A stretch of 64,000 nt of DNA from Facklamia hominis CCUG 36813. Its GTDB lineage: Bacteria > Bacillota > Bacilli > Lactobacillales > Aerococcaceae. The position numbers were made by a program, and so were the translations under genes. The notes under the pieces were generated by a model. The model did not search any database. It had not been told where the DNA came from and was given only the letters and a program-made list of their open reading frames with translations. The stretch covers positions 1,692,894 through 1,756,893 of the forward strand of contig NZ_JH932292.1 of the NCBI RefSeq assembly GCF_000301035.1, in the 5' to 3' direction. Below are positions 49,581 through 59,250 of the stretch, one piece after another; position 1 is the first letter of the stretch, and each line of letters begins with the position of its first letter.

Positions 49581-50183
49581 ATGAACCAAGCTATTATTAA
49601 TTATTTACGGGCTCGTTATCAACCCTTAACCATTGCAGTTTATGGGTCTTATGCTGAAGGAACGTTTGATGCCCAGAGTGATTTTGACTGCCTGGTGATT
49701 GTCAAGGATAAAACAATAAGCCACGATGATTCAATGATTGAGGGCATCTTGTTAGACTGTTTTATTTATAGTAAAGCCGAACTCGCCCAGCGACCGATTG
49801 AGGATTTTTTGACCTTGTACGATGCTATTTTGCTTGAGGATAATGGGAGTGGTGCTAAGCTCAAGCAGGAGGTTCGTGACTATGTTCAAGCTCATCAAAT
49901 GACCGATCCCGCTGATAAAGATTTCCTTAAATCATGGATGAAGAAGGTCTTGAGACGAATGGAAAAGGGCGACGATGAGGCCCATTATCGGGCGGTAATG
50001 TTGCTGGCTGAAAGTTTGGAAGATTATTTTACCCTAAGAGACCAGTTTTATTTTGGGTCTAAGAAGGCAATCAAACAATTGAAGACCATCGATCCCCAAG
50101 GCTATGCGCTTTTTCACCAGGCGATGTCCTTACGGTCTGATGGGGCCATTCGGTCTTGGATCGACCATGTGATGGGGATCTAA
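49581..50183 (+). CDS. nucleotidyltransferase domain protein
   Basis: A 200-residue protein beginning with a minimal nucleotidyltransferase domain: IAVYGSYAEGTFDAQSDFDCLV holds G-S-Y-A-x-G and the D-x-D pair (SDFD). A second carboxylate may be in LLDCFIY. The C-terminal half is helical. Such proteins include antibiotic nucleotidyltransferases and MNT-type antitoxins; no HEPN toxin gene lies next to it, although its own C-terminal helical part could be HEPN-like. The ATG at 49581 follows GGAGGCGGAAG. Confidence 0.82.
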   Translation: MNQAIINYLRARYQPLTIAVYGSYAEGTFDAQSDFDCLVIVKDKTISHDDSMIEGILLDCFIYSKAELAQRPIEDFLTLYDAILLEDNGSGAKLKQEVRDYVQAHQMTDPADKDFLKSWMKKVLRRMEKGDDEAHYRAVMLLAESLEDYFTLRDQFYFGSKKAIKQLKTIDPQGYALFHQAMSLRSDGAIRSWIDHVMGI

Positions 50184-50227
50184 GCTACGACCGATGGGTG
50201 AAGGTATATAAACTAAGAATCATGATA

Positions 50228-50264
50228 AGAGGCTAGGGCTCACACTGAGTCCTAGCCTTTTTGT
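50228..50264. terminator. bidirectional terminator
   Basis: AGGCTAGG-CTCA pairs with TGAG-CCTAGCCT, followed by TTTTT; it lies between convergent genes. Confidence 0.82.
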
Positions 50265-50268
50265 GGGG

Positions 50269-51675
50269 TTATTGCTTGGGGAAGACAATATTCTGGAAAG
50301 TGTTGAGTGCTTCTTTGAAGCGAGGGATATCAAAGCCGGCATATTGGATTAAGAAGCAGTGACTGTCTGGACTGGCCATACTCATATCATAATCCGAGAC
50401 ACTATGAATTCCGATCCCTTGGTCTAAGAGGGCTTGCTTGACTGCTTGGTCACTCAAGGGAGTCTCAACTTCTAGTAGGAAATGTAGGCCGGACTGGTTC
50501 TCAATAATTCGGTAAGCTTGCCCTTGTAATTGTTTATGAATGCAATCCATGACTTGATTTCTTTTGCGGCCGTAATAGAGTCGCATACGATTAATATGCT
50601 TCTCGAAGTAACCCTGACTGATAAAGTTGGCCAACCAATATTGTTCAAAGCAAGAGACTGTGCAGGAATAAAAAGCGAGGTCATCATGATATTGCTTGGC
50701 CAGTGGGAGAGGTAAGACCATATAGGAGATCCGAATGGTGGAAGTGAGGGACTTGGAGAAGGTATTGAGATAAATGACTTTTTCGCTTGCATCGATACTC
50801 TGTAAGCTCGGTAGGGGCTTGCCTGTAAAACGAAATTCACTATCATAGTCATCTTCAATAATATAGCGTCCAGCTTCTTCATTAACCCAGGCCAAAAGCT
50901 CATACCGTCGGTTGATGGGCATGGAGATTCCCGTTGGGAAATGATGGGTGGGATTGATGTGGGCAATATCAGCAGCCACTTGTCTAAGGTCAGAGACCTT
51001 AACACCCTCTTGATCGATGGCGGCCAGCTGGCAAGTGACTCGGTGGGCTTCATAGATTTGTTTTAATTTTTTATAGCCGGGGTTTTCAATGCAGTAGATC
51101 TTATCCGGTCCTAAGAGCTGAACCAGTATGCCATAGAGGTATTCAGTACCGGCACCGATGACGATTTGTTGGGGATCGACTTGCATCCCTCGAAAAGAGG
51201 CCAGGTGATCGGCAATCGCTTGGCGGAGCTTTAGGATGCCGGCAGAGGGAGATCGCTCCAATAATTCCTCCTTGTGATCCGTCATGCTTTGCCGCATCAT
51301 TTTTGCCATGATGGAAAAGGGAAAATGCTTACTGTCTAATTGACTGCTGGAGAAGTCGAAGGTTAGGTCGGGTTCTTCCTTCATTTGTAAGCGAATGGGA
51401 CTCGGTTTTGCTAGGGATTGATAGCGGCCAAGATTCTGTAGTTTGGCAACAAAATAGCCCTTACGAGCTTGGGTGTAAAGATAGCCTTCAGCAATCAACT
51501 GGTCATAAGCGTTTTCAATGGTTATGGTACTAAGGCCTAGGTGTTTGGCGAAGGCCCGTTTGGAAGGGAGCTTGGTATGGGCGGTCAATCGACCGGCTAG
51601 AATGTCCTTTTTGATGGCGGAATAGACTTGTTGATAGAAGGGCTGGTCATTTTCTTTGAGGGCATAGGTTAACAT
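50269..51675 (-). CDS. pdxR: PdxR, MocR-type regulator of vitamin B6 synthesis
   Basis: A 468-residue MocR-family protein: GntR winged helix at the N-terminus (AKHLGLSTITIENAYDQLIAEGYL) fused to a fold-type I aminotransferase domain. The PLP-binding lysine is in NTFSKSLTSTIR, and IIEDDYDSEFRF is the conserved aspartate segment. PdxR proteins sense PLP and control pdxST; here the gene is divergent from pdxS with 113 bases between. The ATG at 51675 is six bases after GGAG; the TTG at 51687 precedes that site. Confidence 0.92.
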   Translation of the reverse strand: MLTYALKENDQPFYQQVYSAIKKDILAGRLTAHTKLPSKRAFAKHLGLSTITIENAYDQLIAEGYLYTQARKGYFVAKLQNLGRYQSLAKPSPIRLQMKEEPDLTFDFSSSQLDSKHFPFSIMAKMMRQSMTDHKEELLERSPSAGILKLRQAIADHLASFRGMQVDPQQIVIGAGTEYLYGILVQLLGPDKIYCIENPGYKKLKQIYEAHRVTCQLAAIDQEGVKVSDLRQVAADIAHINPTHHFPTGISMPINRRYELLAWVNEEAGRYIIEDDYDSEFRFTGKPLPSLQSIDASEKVIYLNTFSKSLTSTIRISYMVLPLPLAKQYHDDLAFYSCTVSCFEQYWLANFISQGYFEKHINRMRLYYGRKRNQVMDCIHKQLQGQAYRIIENQSGLHFLLEVETPLSDQAVKQALLDQGIGIHSVSDYDMSMASPDSHCFLIQYAGFDIPRFKEALNTFQNIVFPKQ

Positions 51676-51788
51676 GGTTTTCTCCAATCTGGCCTGTAAA
51701 AAATAAGCGAATTGAGCCTTTTGGTAAGGTCAAGCTTTGTTTAAGCTTAATATAGCAAGATCATTGAAGCAAATCAAGGAGGATTCGC
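51676..51788. promoter_or_regulatory. divergent pdxR/pdxS control region
   Basis: AAGCTT occurs at 51732-51737 and 51743-51748, giving a short repeated palindrome just before TAATAT (a possible pdxS -10). The region probably contains PdxR sites, but I could not match a published PdxR consensus. Confidence 0.45.
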
Positions 51789-52664
51789 ATGGAAAAGACA
51801 CAATATGACTTAAATAAAGGCTTGGCTCAAATGTTAAAAGGGGGCGTCATTATGGATGTGACGACCCCAGAACAAGCGCGGATTGCTCAAGAAGCAGGTG
51901 CTTGTGCGGTGATGGCTTTGGAACGGATTCCAGCTGATATTCGAGCAGCCGGAGGGGTCTCTCGGATGAGTGATCCCAAGATGATCAAGGGCATTCAAGA
52001 AGCCGTCAGCATTCCAGTTATGGCCAAGGTTCGGATTGGACATTTTGTGGAGGCGCAGATTCTACAAGCCATTGATATTGACTATATTGATGAATCAGAG
52101 GTTCTTTCACCGGCGGATGATGTCTACCATATTGATAAACGGGCTTTTAAGGTGCCTTTTGTTTGTGGGGCAAGGGATCTGGGAGAAGCCTTACGTCGGA
52201 TTGAAGAAGGCGCTTCGATGATCCGGACCAAGGGAGAGCCAGGAACTGGCGATGTAGTACAAGCGGTTCGTCATTTAAGAAAGATTAATGCTGCTATTCG
52301 TCGCGTTCAAGGCATGTCGCCGGATGAACTCTATGAAGAAGCCAAGCAATTACAAGTTCCTTATGACTTGATTCGCTATGTCCATGAAAATGGCAAATTA
52401 CCGGTCGTTAACTTCTCAGCCGGTGGCGTCGCAACCCCAGCCGATGCGGCCTTGATGATGCAGTTAGGGGCTGAAGGTGTCTTTGTGGGCTCGGGAATCT
52501 TTAAGTCCGGAGATCCTGCTCGTCGAGCAGCAGCGATTGTTCAAGCGGTGACGAATTATCGAGATGCGGCCTTGATTGCTGAATTATCAGAAGATCTCGG
52601 CGAAGCGATGGTTGGTTTAAACCCTAATGAGATCAAGGTCATCATGGAAGAACGAGGTCAATAG
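51789..52664 (+). CDS. pdxS: pyridoxal 5'-phosphate synthase, PdxS subunit
   Basis: The synthase subunit that forms PLP from ribose 5-phosphate, glyceraldehyde 3-phosphate and ammonia supplied by PdxT. 291 residues, typical. Motifs: [21 protein letters not shown] (with catalytic Asp), [13 protein letters not shown] with the first catalytic Lys, [11 protein letters not shown] with the second, and [19 protein letters not shown]. It starts after AAGGAGG and is followed by pdxT with one base between. Confidence 0.97.
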   Translation: MEKTQYDLNKGLAQMLKGGVIMDVTTPEQARIAQEAGACAVMALERIPADIRAAGGVSRMSDPKMIKGIQEAVSIPVMAKVRIGHFVEAQILQAIDIDYIDESEVLSPADDVYHIDKRAFKVPFVCGARDLGEALRRIEEGASMIRTKGEPGTGDVVQAVRHLRKINAAIRRVQGMSPDELYEEAKQLQVPYDLIRYVHENGKLPVVNFSAGGVATPADAALMMQLGAEGVFVGSGIFKSGDPARRAAAIVQAVTNYRDAALIAELSEDLGEAMVGLNPNEIKVIMEERGQ

Positions 52665-52665
52665 G

Positions 52666-53244
52666 ATGGAGATTGGTGTCTTAGCCCTGCAGGGGGCCTT
52701 TCAAGAACATCGAGCGGTCTTAGAAAAGCTAGGGGCAAAGGTTCGTGAAGTGCGTCAAGTCAAGGATTTAGATGCAATTAAGGGATTAGTTCTACCGGGA
52801 GGGGAGAGTACCGTTCAAGGTAAGTTGCTTCATGAATTAGGTCTCTTTGAGCCTTTGCAGGCAAAAATTCTTGATGGACTTCCCGTATTAGCAACCTGTG
52901 CAGGTTTGATCTTACTGGCCCAAAAGCTGGATCAAGATTCGACACAGCACTTAGCAACCCTACCGGTTACGGTCAAGCGCAATGCTTTTGGTCGTCAGTC
53001 CGCTAGCTTTCAAGCTGCGATTCAAGTCGGTGATCTGACTAATTTTCCGGCAGTCTTTATTCGAGCTCCCTACATCACTCAATTAAGCCCAGAGGTGCAA
53101 GTCCTGGCTAGGGTCGAAGATAAGATTGTTGCCGTGGCTTATCAGAATCAGATCGGCCTGGCCTTTCACCCAGAGCTCTCCTTGGATGATCGCATCCACC
53201 AAGCTTTTTTAGCGAAGGTAGCTGCCTATTCGTCTAAGGATTGA
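52666..53244 (+). CDS. pdxT: pyridoxal 5'-phosphate synthase, glutaminase PdxT subunit
   Basis: The glutaminase that feeds ammonia to PdxS. 192 residues. The glutaminase triad is complete: nucleophile Cys in LATCAGLILLAQ, and His-x-Glu in AFHPELSLDD. GGEST in the substrate loop is also present. This matters because the two purine glutaminases encoded in the same window lack their cysteine. The start is ATG at 52666 with AGGTCAATAGG before it. Confidence 0.96.
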   Translation: MEIGVLALQGAFQEHRAVLEKLGAKVREVRQVKDLDAIKGLVLPGGESTVQGKLLHELGLFEPLQAKILDGLPVLATCAGLILLAQKLDQDSTQHLATLPVTVKRNAFGRQSASFQAAIQVGDLTNFPAVFIRAPYITQLSPEVQVLARVEDKIVAVAYQNQIGLAFHPELSLDDRIHQAFLAKVAAYSSKD

Positions 53245-53266
53245 ACATTTAATCATTCATCCCCTT

Positions 53267-53307
53267 TAGCAGGTTTGAGTTTTGTGACTCGACCCTGCTT
53301 TTTTTTG
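53267..53307 (+). terminator. terminator after pdxST
   Basis: AGCAGG-GAGT pairs with ACTC-CCTGCT, followed by eight T. Confidence 0.82.
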
Positions 53308-53392
53308 TGTGAGAGATGACGCTAGCTGGATAATTCGATAGAATGAGGCTAGGAAGACCCTTTTGATTGATAGGAAGGTTAAGGAGGAAGCT

Positions 53393-54031
53393 ATGAAGAC
53401 CTATTATTTATTTGATTTGGATGGAACGCTATTGGATCCGGGTATTGGGATTACGGAAGGGGTACGTTATGCGCTCAAACACTTTGGAATTGAAGTGGCT
53501 GAACGCAGTCAGCTCTATCCCTTTATTGGTCCACCTCTATTGGACTCTTTCCAAGAATTTATGGGCTTGAGTTTACAAGAAGCTAGGCAAGCGATCCGCT
53601 TTTACCGTGACTATTATCAAGATCAGGGTATGTATGAGAATACAATCTATCCAGCGATTCCAAGTGTGCTAGCTAGCCTTAAAGATCAAGGGAAGACACT
53701 GGCTCTAGCTACTTCTAAGCCAGAATATTTTGCCCAGAAAATCTTAGACCATTATGAACTAGCCCATTATTTTGATTTTATAGGTGGAGCGACCCTGGAT
53801 GAGGGTCGATCTAATAAATCAGAGGTTATTCAATATAGCTTACAGCATTTAGATAACCCGGATGTCAATCAAGTGGTGATGATTGGTGATCGTAAGTTCG
53901 ATATTCTAGCAGGTAAAGAAATCGGCTTGACCACTATCGGTGTACTCTATGGCTATGGATCCAAGCAAGAACTCCAAGAAGCAGGGGCGGATTATTTGAT
54001 AAGCCAGCCTGAGGAATTGTTGGATTGGTAG
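53393..54031 (+). CDS. HAD-family phosphatase, phosphoglycolate phosphatase-like
   Basis: A 212-residue HAD hydrolase. Motif I is FDLDGTLLD (nucleophile Asp and acid Asp), motif II is LATSKPE, motif III the Lys before SEVIQ, and motif IV GDRKFDILAGKE. The cap domain is a small helical one, as in Gph/PpaX. The substrate could be phosphoglycolate, pyrophosphate or another phosphate monoester. ATG at 53393 after AAGGAGG. Confidence 0.9.
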   Translation: MKTYYLFDLDGTLLDPGIGITEGVRYALKHFGIEVAERSQLYPFIGPPLLDSFQEFMGLSLQEARQAIRFYRDYYQDQGMYENTIYPAIPSVLASLKDQGKTLALATSKPEYFAQKILDHYELAHYFDFIGGATLDEGRSNKSEVIQYSLQHLDNPDVNQVVMIGDRKFDILAGKEIGLTTIGVLYGYGSKQELQEAGADYLISQPEELLDW

Positions 54032-54054
54032 AATTAAAGTTGAAAAATAGCAAA

Positions 54055-54105
54055 AACCACCCCCAGCCCCATGATGTTATTCATGGAGCTGAGGGTGGTT
54101 TGCTT
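54055..54105. terminator. bidirectional terminator
   Basis: AACCACCC-CAGC pairs with GCTG-GGGTGGTT, followed by T runs; it lies between the convergent HAD and brnQ genes. Confidence 0.85.
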
Positions 54106-54108
54106 TTT

Positions 54109-55416
54109 TTAGGAGGCGAGGCGGTCTTTAATGGCCGCACCAAGGGTGAAGATCAATGCAGTAACTAGAGCGGGAAGTAACCATTCTAAGCCGAATTTCG
54201 TTAGTGGTAGGCTATAAGTCCACGTCGCCATGTTATGAAAGAGTCGATAAAAGATCGTGTTTTCCTGAGCTGCCAAGGCTTGTATGGTCCCGATTAAGCC
54301 AGCAGCAATGACTCCTCCTGTATAAGTCTGATTGTATTTGATCTTGCGATCGAAGAAGGAAAGGATAATCAAGATCATAAACATCGGATAGATAATTGAT
54401 AATACGGAAGACGCAATGCCAATGATTTGTTGTGTTCCAATCAGAGAGATAAGAAATTCAACACTGACACAGACTAGACAGACTTGTTGATAAGACCAAC
54501 GTCCACCTGAGGCTTGATGGAAGAAATTACTACAGGCTGAAGTGAGGCCGATAGCTGTTGTGAGACAGGCTAAAGCCACACAGATCCCCATGAGCAATTG
54601 CCCCCAATGACCGAGTGTTAGATTAATCATGCCATTAAAGACTTCCGTTCGACCATTGTCTGGTCCATAAAAGGCAGAAATCTGAGAACCAACATAGGCG
54701 AGAGCCACATAGACTAAGGCCAATAAGATAAAGGCCACCAATCCAACCAAGCTACCGGCTTTGATCTGATGTTTGCCAGCTTGATAGCCTCGGTTTTTTA
54801 ATTCGGTCATGACAATACTAGCCATTAAGGAAGCGCCTAAGGCATCCATGGTTTGATAACCTTCTCTAAAGCCAGTAGCAAAGGGCTGTTCTAAACGATT
54901 AGCTGCGATCTCCTTAGCAGGATGGATCCAAGTTGAAATCACGAGAATCGTAATAATGATTAGGATGGAGGGGGTTAAGTATTTTCCGATATGATCGACT
55001 ACCTTGTTAGGATTCAAAGCCAGGTAGGCAGTTAAGCCAAAAAAGATGAGTGAGGTGACCCAGATGGGAACCATGGGAAAGAGATTTTGAACGAAGATCT
55101 CGTGGGTGGTGGCACCGGTTCTAGGGACTGAGAACAAGGGACCGATCAAGAGAATGGCAATCCCAGCTAGAATGAGTCCAAATTTTGGATGGACACGCTT
55201 GCCCAGGTCGTCTGCTTGTCCGCCTAATTGAATGGTGACGAGCACTCCTAAAATTGGGAAAAGTGGGTCCGATGTTAAAAAGCCACCGATGGCTTGCCAC
55301 CAAGCCTGTCCACTGACAACCCCTAAGTAGGGTGGGAAGATGAGATTACCAGCCCCAAAGAAGATGGCAAAAAGAGCCAGTCCGGTAATTAAAATATCGC
55401 TCGTTTTTATTTTCAT
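54109..55416 (-). CDS. brnQ: branched-chain amino acid carrier BrnQ (LIVCS family)
   Basis: A 435-residue membrane protein with about twelve helices. The N-terminal signature LFAIFFGAGNLIFPPYLG is typical of BrnQ, which imports leucine, isoleucine and valine with sodium or protons. It is transcribed alone. No Leu-responsive or T-box leader was seen upstream. Confidence 0.95.
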   Translation of the reverse strand: MKIKTSDILITGLALFAIFFGAGNLIFPPYLGVVSGQAWWQAIGGFLTSDPLFPILGVLVTIQLGGQADDLGKRVHPKFGLILAGIAILLIGPLFSVPRTGATTHEIFVQNLFPMVPIWVTSLIFFGLTAYLALNPNKVVDHIGKYLTPSILIIITILVISTWIHPAKEIAANRLEQPFATGFREGYQTMDALGASLMASIVMTELKNRGYQAGKHQIKAGSLVGLVAFILLALVYVALAYVGSQISAFYGPDNGRTEVFNGMINLTLGHWGQLLMGICVALACLTTAIGLTSACSNFFHQASGGRWSYQQVCLVCVSVEFLISLIGTQQIIGIASSVLSIIYPMFMILIILSFFDRKIKYNQTYTGGVIAAGLIGTIQALAAQENTIFYRLFHNMATWTYSLPLTKFGLEWLLPALVTALIFTLGAAIKDRLAS

Positions 55417-55554
55417 AGTGTATATCCGCCTATCTAGTGAAATTTATGGTTAAATCATAGCATAAATGAGTGGAAAATGAGAGAACAATTTGAGATTTTT
55501 AAAGAATTAATGAAAGGGTATTTAAGGGGCATTCTGCCAGTAGCGAACACTTCA

Positions 55555-55563
55555 TGTTATAAT
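55555..55563 (+). promoter_or_regulatory. extended -10 promoter of ogt
   Basis: TGTTATAAT is an extended -10 box 68 bases before the ogt ATG; no clear -35 box. Confidence 0.6.
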
Positions 55564-55630
55564 TAATGAAAGAAAGCTAGGCCTTAGGCAAGAATCAAAC
55601 CTTGTTTATCATTGAGTTAGGAGGGATTAC

Positions 55631-56167
55631 ATGTATCGAGTTTGGACTTATCCTAGTCCCCTAGGACCGATCCGTTTAACCATGAATGAGATTGGCCAAC
55701 TGGTCTCCTTAGTCCTAGAAGAAGGCGAGTTATCTGATAAGCCAGGGCCCATCACGGTTGAAACTGCCTCGAGTGGGGCAGACTTCGTCTATTTTACGGA
55801 TTATCTCCAGGCTTATTTTGAGGGAACACCTCCTGCATTCGATCCCAGTCGATTAGCTCCCCTTCATTCGACTTCTTTTCGTTCCAAGGTTTGGCAGGAG
55901 TTATTAAGTCTATCTTTTGGACAGCTAATTAGTTATGGAGAATTGGGAAGACGCGTGGCTCCTGCTTCTAAGCATATGGCGCAGGCGATTGGTCAAGCAG
56001 TAGGGGCCAATCCGATACCTTTAATCATCCCCTGTCACCGAGTTGTCGGATCCAAGGGACAGTTAACTGGCTATGCGGGTGGGATCCCCTTGAAGAAACG
56101 CTTGTTGACGCATGAGGGGATCTTGATTGCAGGAGACCGAGTGCTAGAAAGGAAGAAAGGCCTATGA
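55631..56167 (+). CDS. methylated-DNA-[protein]-cysteine S-methyltransferase
   Basis: Repairs O6-alkylguanine by moving the alkyl group to its own cysteine. 178 residues. The acceptor Cys is in PLIIPCHRVVG, the HTH finger-like region is SYGELGRRVA, and GYAGGIPLKKRLLTHEG ends the domain. The stop overlaps the start of a SNF2 helicase gene by four bases (ATGA), so the two repair-type genes are translated together. Confidence 0.94.
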   Translation: MYRVWTYPSPLGPIRLTMNEIGQLVSLVLEEGELSDKPGPITVETASSGADFVYFTDYLQAYFEGTPPAFDPSRLAPLHSTSFRSKVWQELLSLSFGQLISYGELGRRVAPASKHMAQAIGQAVGANPIPLIIPCHRVVGSKGQLTGYAGGIPLKKRLLTHEGILIAGDRVLERKKGL

Positions 56168-59100
56168 AGTTTCCAGGGATTGATCTGACCGAGAATGTTC
56201 GTTTAGGTGCAGTTTTTGATTATTTTCAACAGACTCATTTTGTACTATCAGACTTAACAATTGACTTTAGTCAAGATTATTTTTGGGTAGCGGCTAAGGT
56301 CAATGGTCAATCGGTCAAATTAAAGCTTGATCCTCAAGGGCGGATTGAAGGTTATTCCTGCGAGAATCGTCATTATTTTGGCCAACAATTCTGCTGGTCC
56401 TGTTGGACGGTCATTAGTTACTTGAGAGAACGGTATCCGGAAGTGCCATATCAGATGGCGGCTAAAGATACGATGATTTTTCAGATTGAAGAATTAAAGG
56501 AGGATCTGGCGTTTTGTGTGGCGCAAACTCGCTTTCTCAGCGGTTGGTTACAAGTCTATCAAGACCAGCTGGCACCCATTTTGACCGACCAAGTCACACC
56601 GATTCGATTGGAGTCGTATACCCAATGGGACGACCAGCAAGGAACTTATAAGATTCGCTTTCGCATGGGACAAGACAAACTCTATGTTATTAAATCTTTG
56701 GAGGATCAATTATTGACGCCTTTAGCCAATCATCAGCTTGTCAAATTAGGCAAACAAGCTGGTTTCTTATTGGACGAAGCTCGCTTTGATGAATTGGCCA
56801 AGCGAACCCTGGACTTTATTCGTCGACATCAATCCAGTATCTATCAAAAGGGAGCCATCTTAGTGGATGCCAATAGCTTAAAGGATTATATCCAGACCTT
56901 TAAGGATCAAGTGGATTTTGACTGGCAGCCCTTAAAGGAACACTTTGATTTGAGCTTGAGTCAACCGATTCCCCATATTTATCAAGTCCAGCTAGATCTG
57001 AAAGGGTATGACCTGGTAGTGGAGGCGGGGGATTGCTTATTGTTTTGTGACTTAGCCCATCAAGCCTACTATTATTTTTGTAATCGACTTGAGGCCTTTT
57101 GGGTGAAGACAGTGCATGATTATGAGTCCTTTCAATGGGCTCCTGAGTCCCAATTGCCTTCAATTAAGCGAGCGGTCCTTAACCAGGCACCCTTGTTGCA
57201 ACTTAGGGGAGATTGGCCAGATATTAGCGATGACCTAGCTTTCTTTGTGGATCTAACGGATCAATTGGAATTGACCCTCACATTGGAAAGTTTAACCCCT
57301 GATTCACCCCAGGTTAGGCTAATTCTAGAAAGCCTTAAAACTAGCTATCAAGCTCAAACAATGGGTCCTTGGCAATTGAAGATTAGCCAGGAAACTAAGT
57401 TGGATCAATTTATTCAACAGACCTTACCCCATTTGAAGGATTTTGGAGAAGTCTATATTAGTCAAGCAGTGAAGAGTCTCACTCGACCCCGACGTTTACC
57501 TCTTAAGTTCAAGTTGGGGATGAATAAGGGACGGATTTCTTTGGATTTGCAGTCGGGGGATTTGGATCTTAAACAAGTGAATCAGATCCTTAAGTCCTAC
57601 CATAAAAAGAGGCATTTCTACCAATTGTCGAAGCAGGAACGTGTTCTGATTGATCCCGAACAATTATCGGCAGTCGAGAGTCTGCTGCAAGACTTGGCAT
57701 TAAAGAAGCTCAACCAGCATGAACAAGTGCCCCTGTATCGTTATTATCAATTAAAGGCTTTTAATCGTGAGTCGTTAGATTTGGAGTTTGACTGTGCGAT
57801 AGAAGACTGCATGCAGACGCCTTCGTTACCGATCGATCCAGGTATTCGTTCAATCCTCTATCCATATCAAGTGCAAGGGGTCGAGTGGCTTTTAAAACTA
57901 CGCGCCATGGGTTTGGGTGGGATTTTGGCGGATGATATGGGACTAGGGAAGAGTCTACAATTGATCGCCTATATGGCTTCAGTGGTCTCAGTACTGACTA
58001 AGCCTATCCTGATCGTTGTACCGGCTTCATTAATTTATAATTGGCAAAAAGAACTGCAAAAATTCCCCATTCCAGTCCAGTCTCACTTAATCACAGGGAA
58101 GGCTGCTCAAAGACGGGCCATCATTGAAGCTTATGGGAACTTGCCAGGGATTTTGATTACTTCTTATGATTACTTACGGCGGGACTTGGCCTATTATCAG
58201 GATTTGACTTTTGATACCCTGGTCCTGGATGAAGGGCAATATATTAAGAATGCTCAGAGTCAGACTGCACGGGCGATTAAGACTTTGAAGGCTGACTATC
58301 GCTTTGCTCTAACGGGGACGCCGATGGAGAATAATCTGGCCGAACTGTGGTCGCTTTTTGACTTCTTGTTGCCAGGTTACTTATACAGCTATCCCAAATT
58401 CAAAAAGCGTTTTGAGCACGATATTGTGAAGGAAGATGCGGTTGAAGCTTCTACAAAGTTGAAGCAGATGATAGAGCCTTTTATGCTTCGTCGGATGAAA
58501 AAGGAAGTCATGCAAGATTTACCGGATAAGTTGGAGGAGAATTACATTGTTTCCCTGGAAGCAAGCGAAGAGAAACTCTACCAAGCTAGCTTAATGGAAG
58601 CAAAACAAAAGTTAGCTCAAGAAGCTGGGGAAGACGCACAAGCCATGCAAGTCTTAGCTCTCTTAACACGTTTGCGCCAGCTAGCCCTGGATCCACGTTT
58701 GATTTATGATAATATTCAGCAAGCTTCATCCAAGATGAAAGCAGCCATCGAATTAATTCAACAAGCTTTGGCGAATGGTCAGTCTGTCCTGGTTTTTTCT
58801 AACTTCACTTCCGCTTTAGATCTTTTACAGGATTCTTTGACGGATAGGGCAATTCCTTGTTTGATCTTAACGGGCCAAACGCCTAAGCTAGCTCGCCAAC
58901 GAGCAGTGGAACAGTTTCAGGCAAGTCCTGGTCAGGTCTTTTTAATCTCACTTAAAGCCGGAGGGACAGGACTCAATTTGACTCAGGCTTCGATCGTGAT
59001 TCATTTGGATCCTTGGTGGAATGAGAGTGCTCAAAACCAAGCCACTGACCGTGCTTATCGAATTGGTCAGGAGAACAATGTGACTGTTTATAAATTGATT

Positions 59101-59247
59101 GCTAAAGGGACCTTGGAAGAAAAGATGGAAGCATTAAAGCAGGAAAAATCAGCCCTCTTTGACCGCTTTGTGGAGGGGTCTACTGGATCCGTCCACCATC
59201 TTAGCGCAGAGGAATTACGACACTTATTTTTAGAAGGAGCGGATTAA
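56164..59247 (+). CDS. SNF2-family helicase-like ATPase
   Basis: A 1027-residue SNF2/Rad54-type ATPase. The C-terminal half holds the motor: motif I GILADDMGLGKSLQ, motif II DEGQ (in place of DEAH/DEGH), motif III ALTGTPMEN, and motifs IV-VI with NQATDRAYRIGQ. The N-terminal half (about 1-540) carries a diverged zinc region near residues 60-80 (YSCENRHY ... FCWSC) that is reminiscent of a SWIM finger but lacks its full Cys-Cys-Cys-His set. Bacterial SNF2 proteins often have unclear roles in DNA repair or transcription recycling; co-translation with the methyltransferase suggests repair. Confidence 0.93.
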   Translation: MKFPGIDLTENVRLGAVFDYFQQTHFVLSDLTIDFSQDYFWVAAKVNGQSVKLKLDPQGRIEGYSCENRHYFGQQFCWSCWTVISYLRERYPEVPYQMAAKDTMIFQIEELKEDLAFCVAQTRFLSGWLQVYQDQLAPILTDQVTPIRLESYTQWDDQQGTYKIRFRMGQDKLYVIKSLEDQLLTPLANHQLVKLGKQAGFLLDEARFDELAKRTLDFIRRHQSSIYQKGAILVDANSLKDYIQTFKDQVDFDWQPLKEHFDLSLSQPIPHIYQVQLDLKGYDLVVEAGDCLLFCDLAHQAYYYFCNRLEAFWVKTVHDYESFQWAPESQLPSIKRAVLNQAPLLQLRGDWPDISDDLAFFVDLTDQLELTLTLESLTPDSPQVRLILESLKTSYQAQTMGPWQLKISQETKLDQFIQQTLPHLKDFGEVYISQAVKSLTRPRRLPLKFKLGMNKGRISLDLQSGDLDLKQVNQILKSYHKKRHFYQLSKQERVLIDPEQLSAVESLLQDLALKKLNQHEQVPLYRYYQLKAFNRESLDLEFDCAIEDCMQTPSLPIDPGIRSILYPYQVQGVEWLLKLRAMGLGGILADDMGLGKSLQLIAYMASVVSVLTKPILIVVPASLIYNWQKELQKFPIPVQSHLITGKAAQRRAIIEAYGNLPGILITSYDYLRRDLAYYQDLTFDTLVLDEGQYIKNAQSQTARAIKTLKADYRFALTGTPMENNLAELWSLFDFLLPGYLYSYPKFKKRFEHDIVKEDAVEASTKLKQMIEPFMLRRMKKEVMQDLPDKLEENYIVSLEASEEKLYQASLMEAKQKLAQEAGEDAQAMQVLALLTRLRQLALDPRLIYDNIQQASSKMKAAIELIQQALANGQSVLVFSNFTSALDLLQDSLTDRAIPCLILTGQTPKLARQRAVEQFQASPGQVFLISLKAGGTGLNLTQASIVIHLDPWWNESAQNQATDRAYRIGQENNVTVYKLIAKGTLEEKMEALKQEKSALFDRFVEGSTGSVHHLSAEELRHLFLEGAD

Positions 59248-59250
59248 TCA

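Noticed and set aside
56164-56500. SWIM zinc finger in the SNF2 protein
   Set aside because: Only part of the Cys-x-Cys ... Cys-x-His pattern is present; recorded as a diverged region only.
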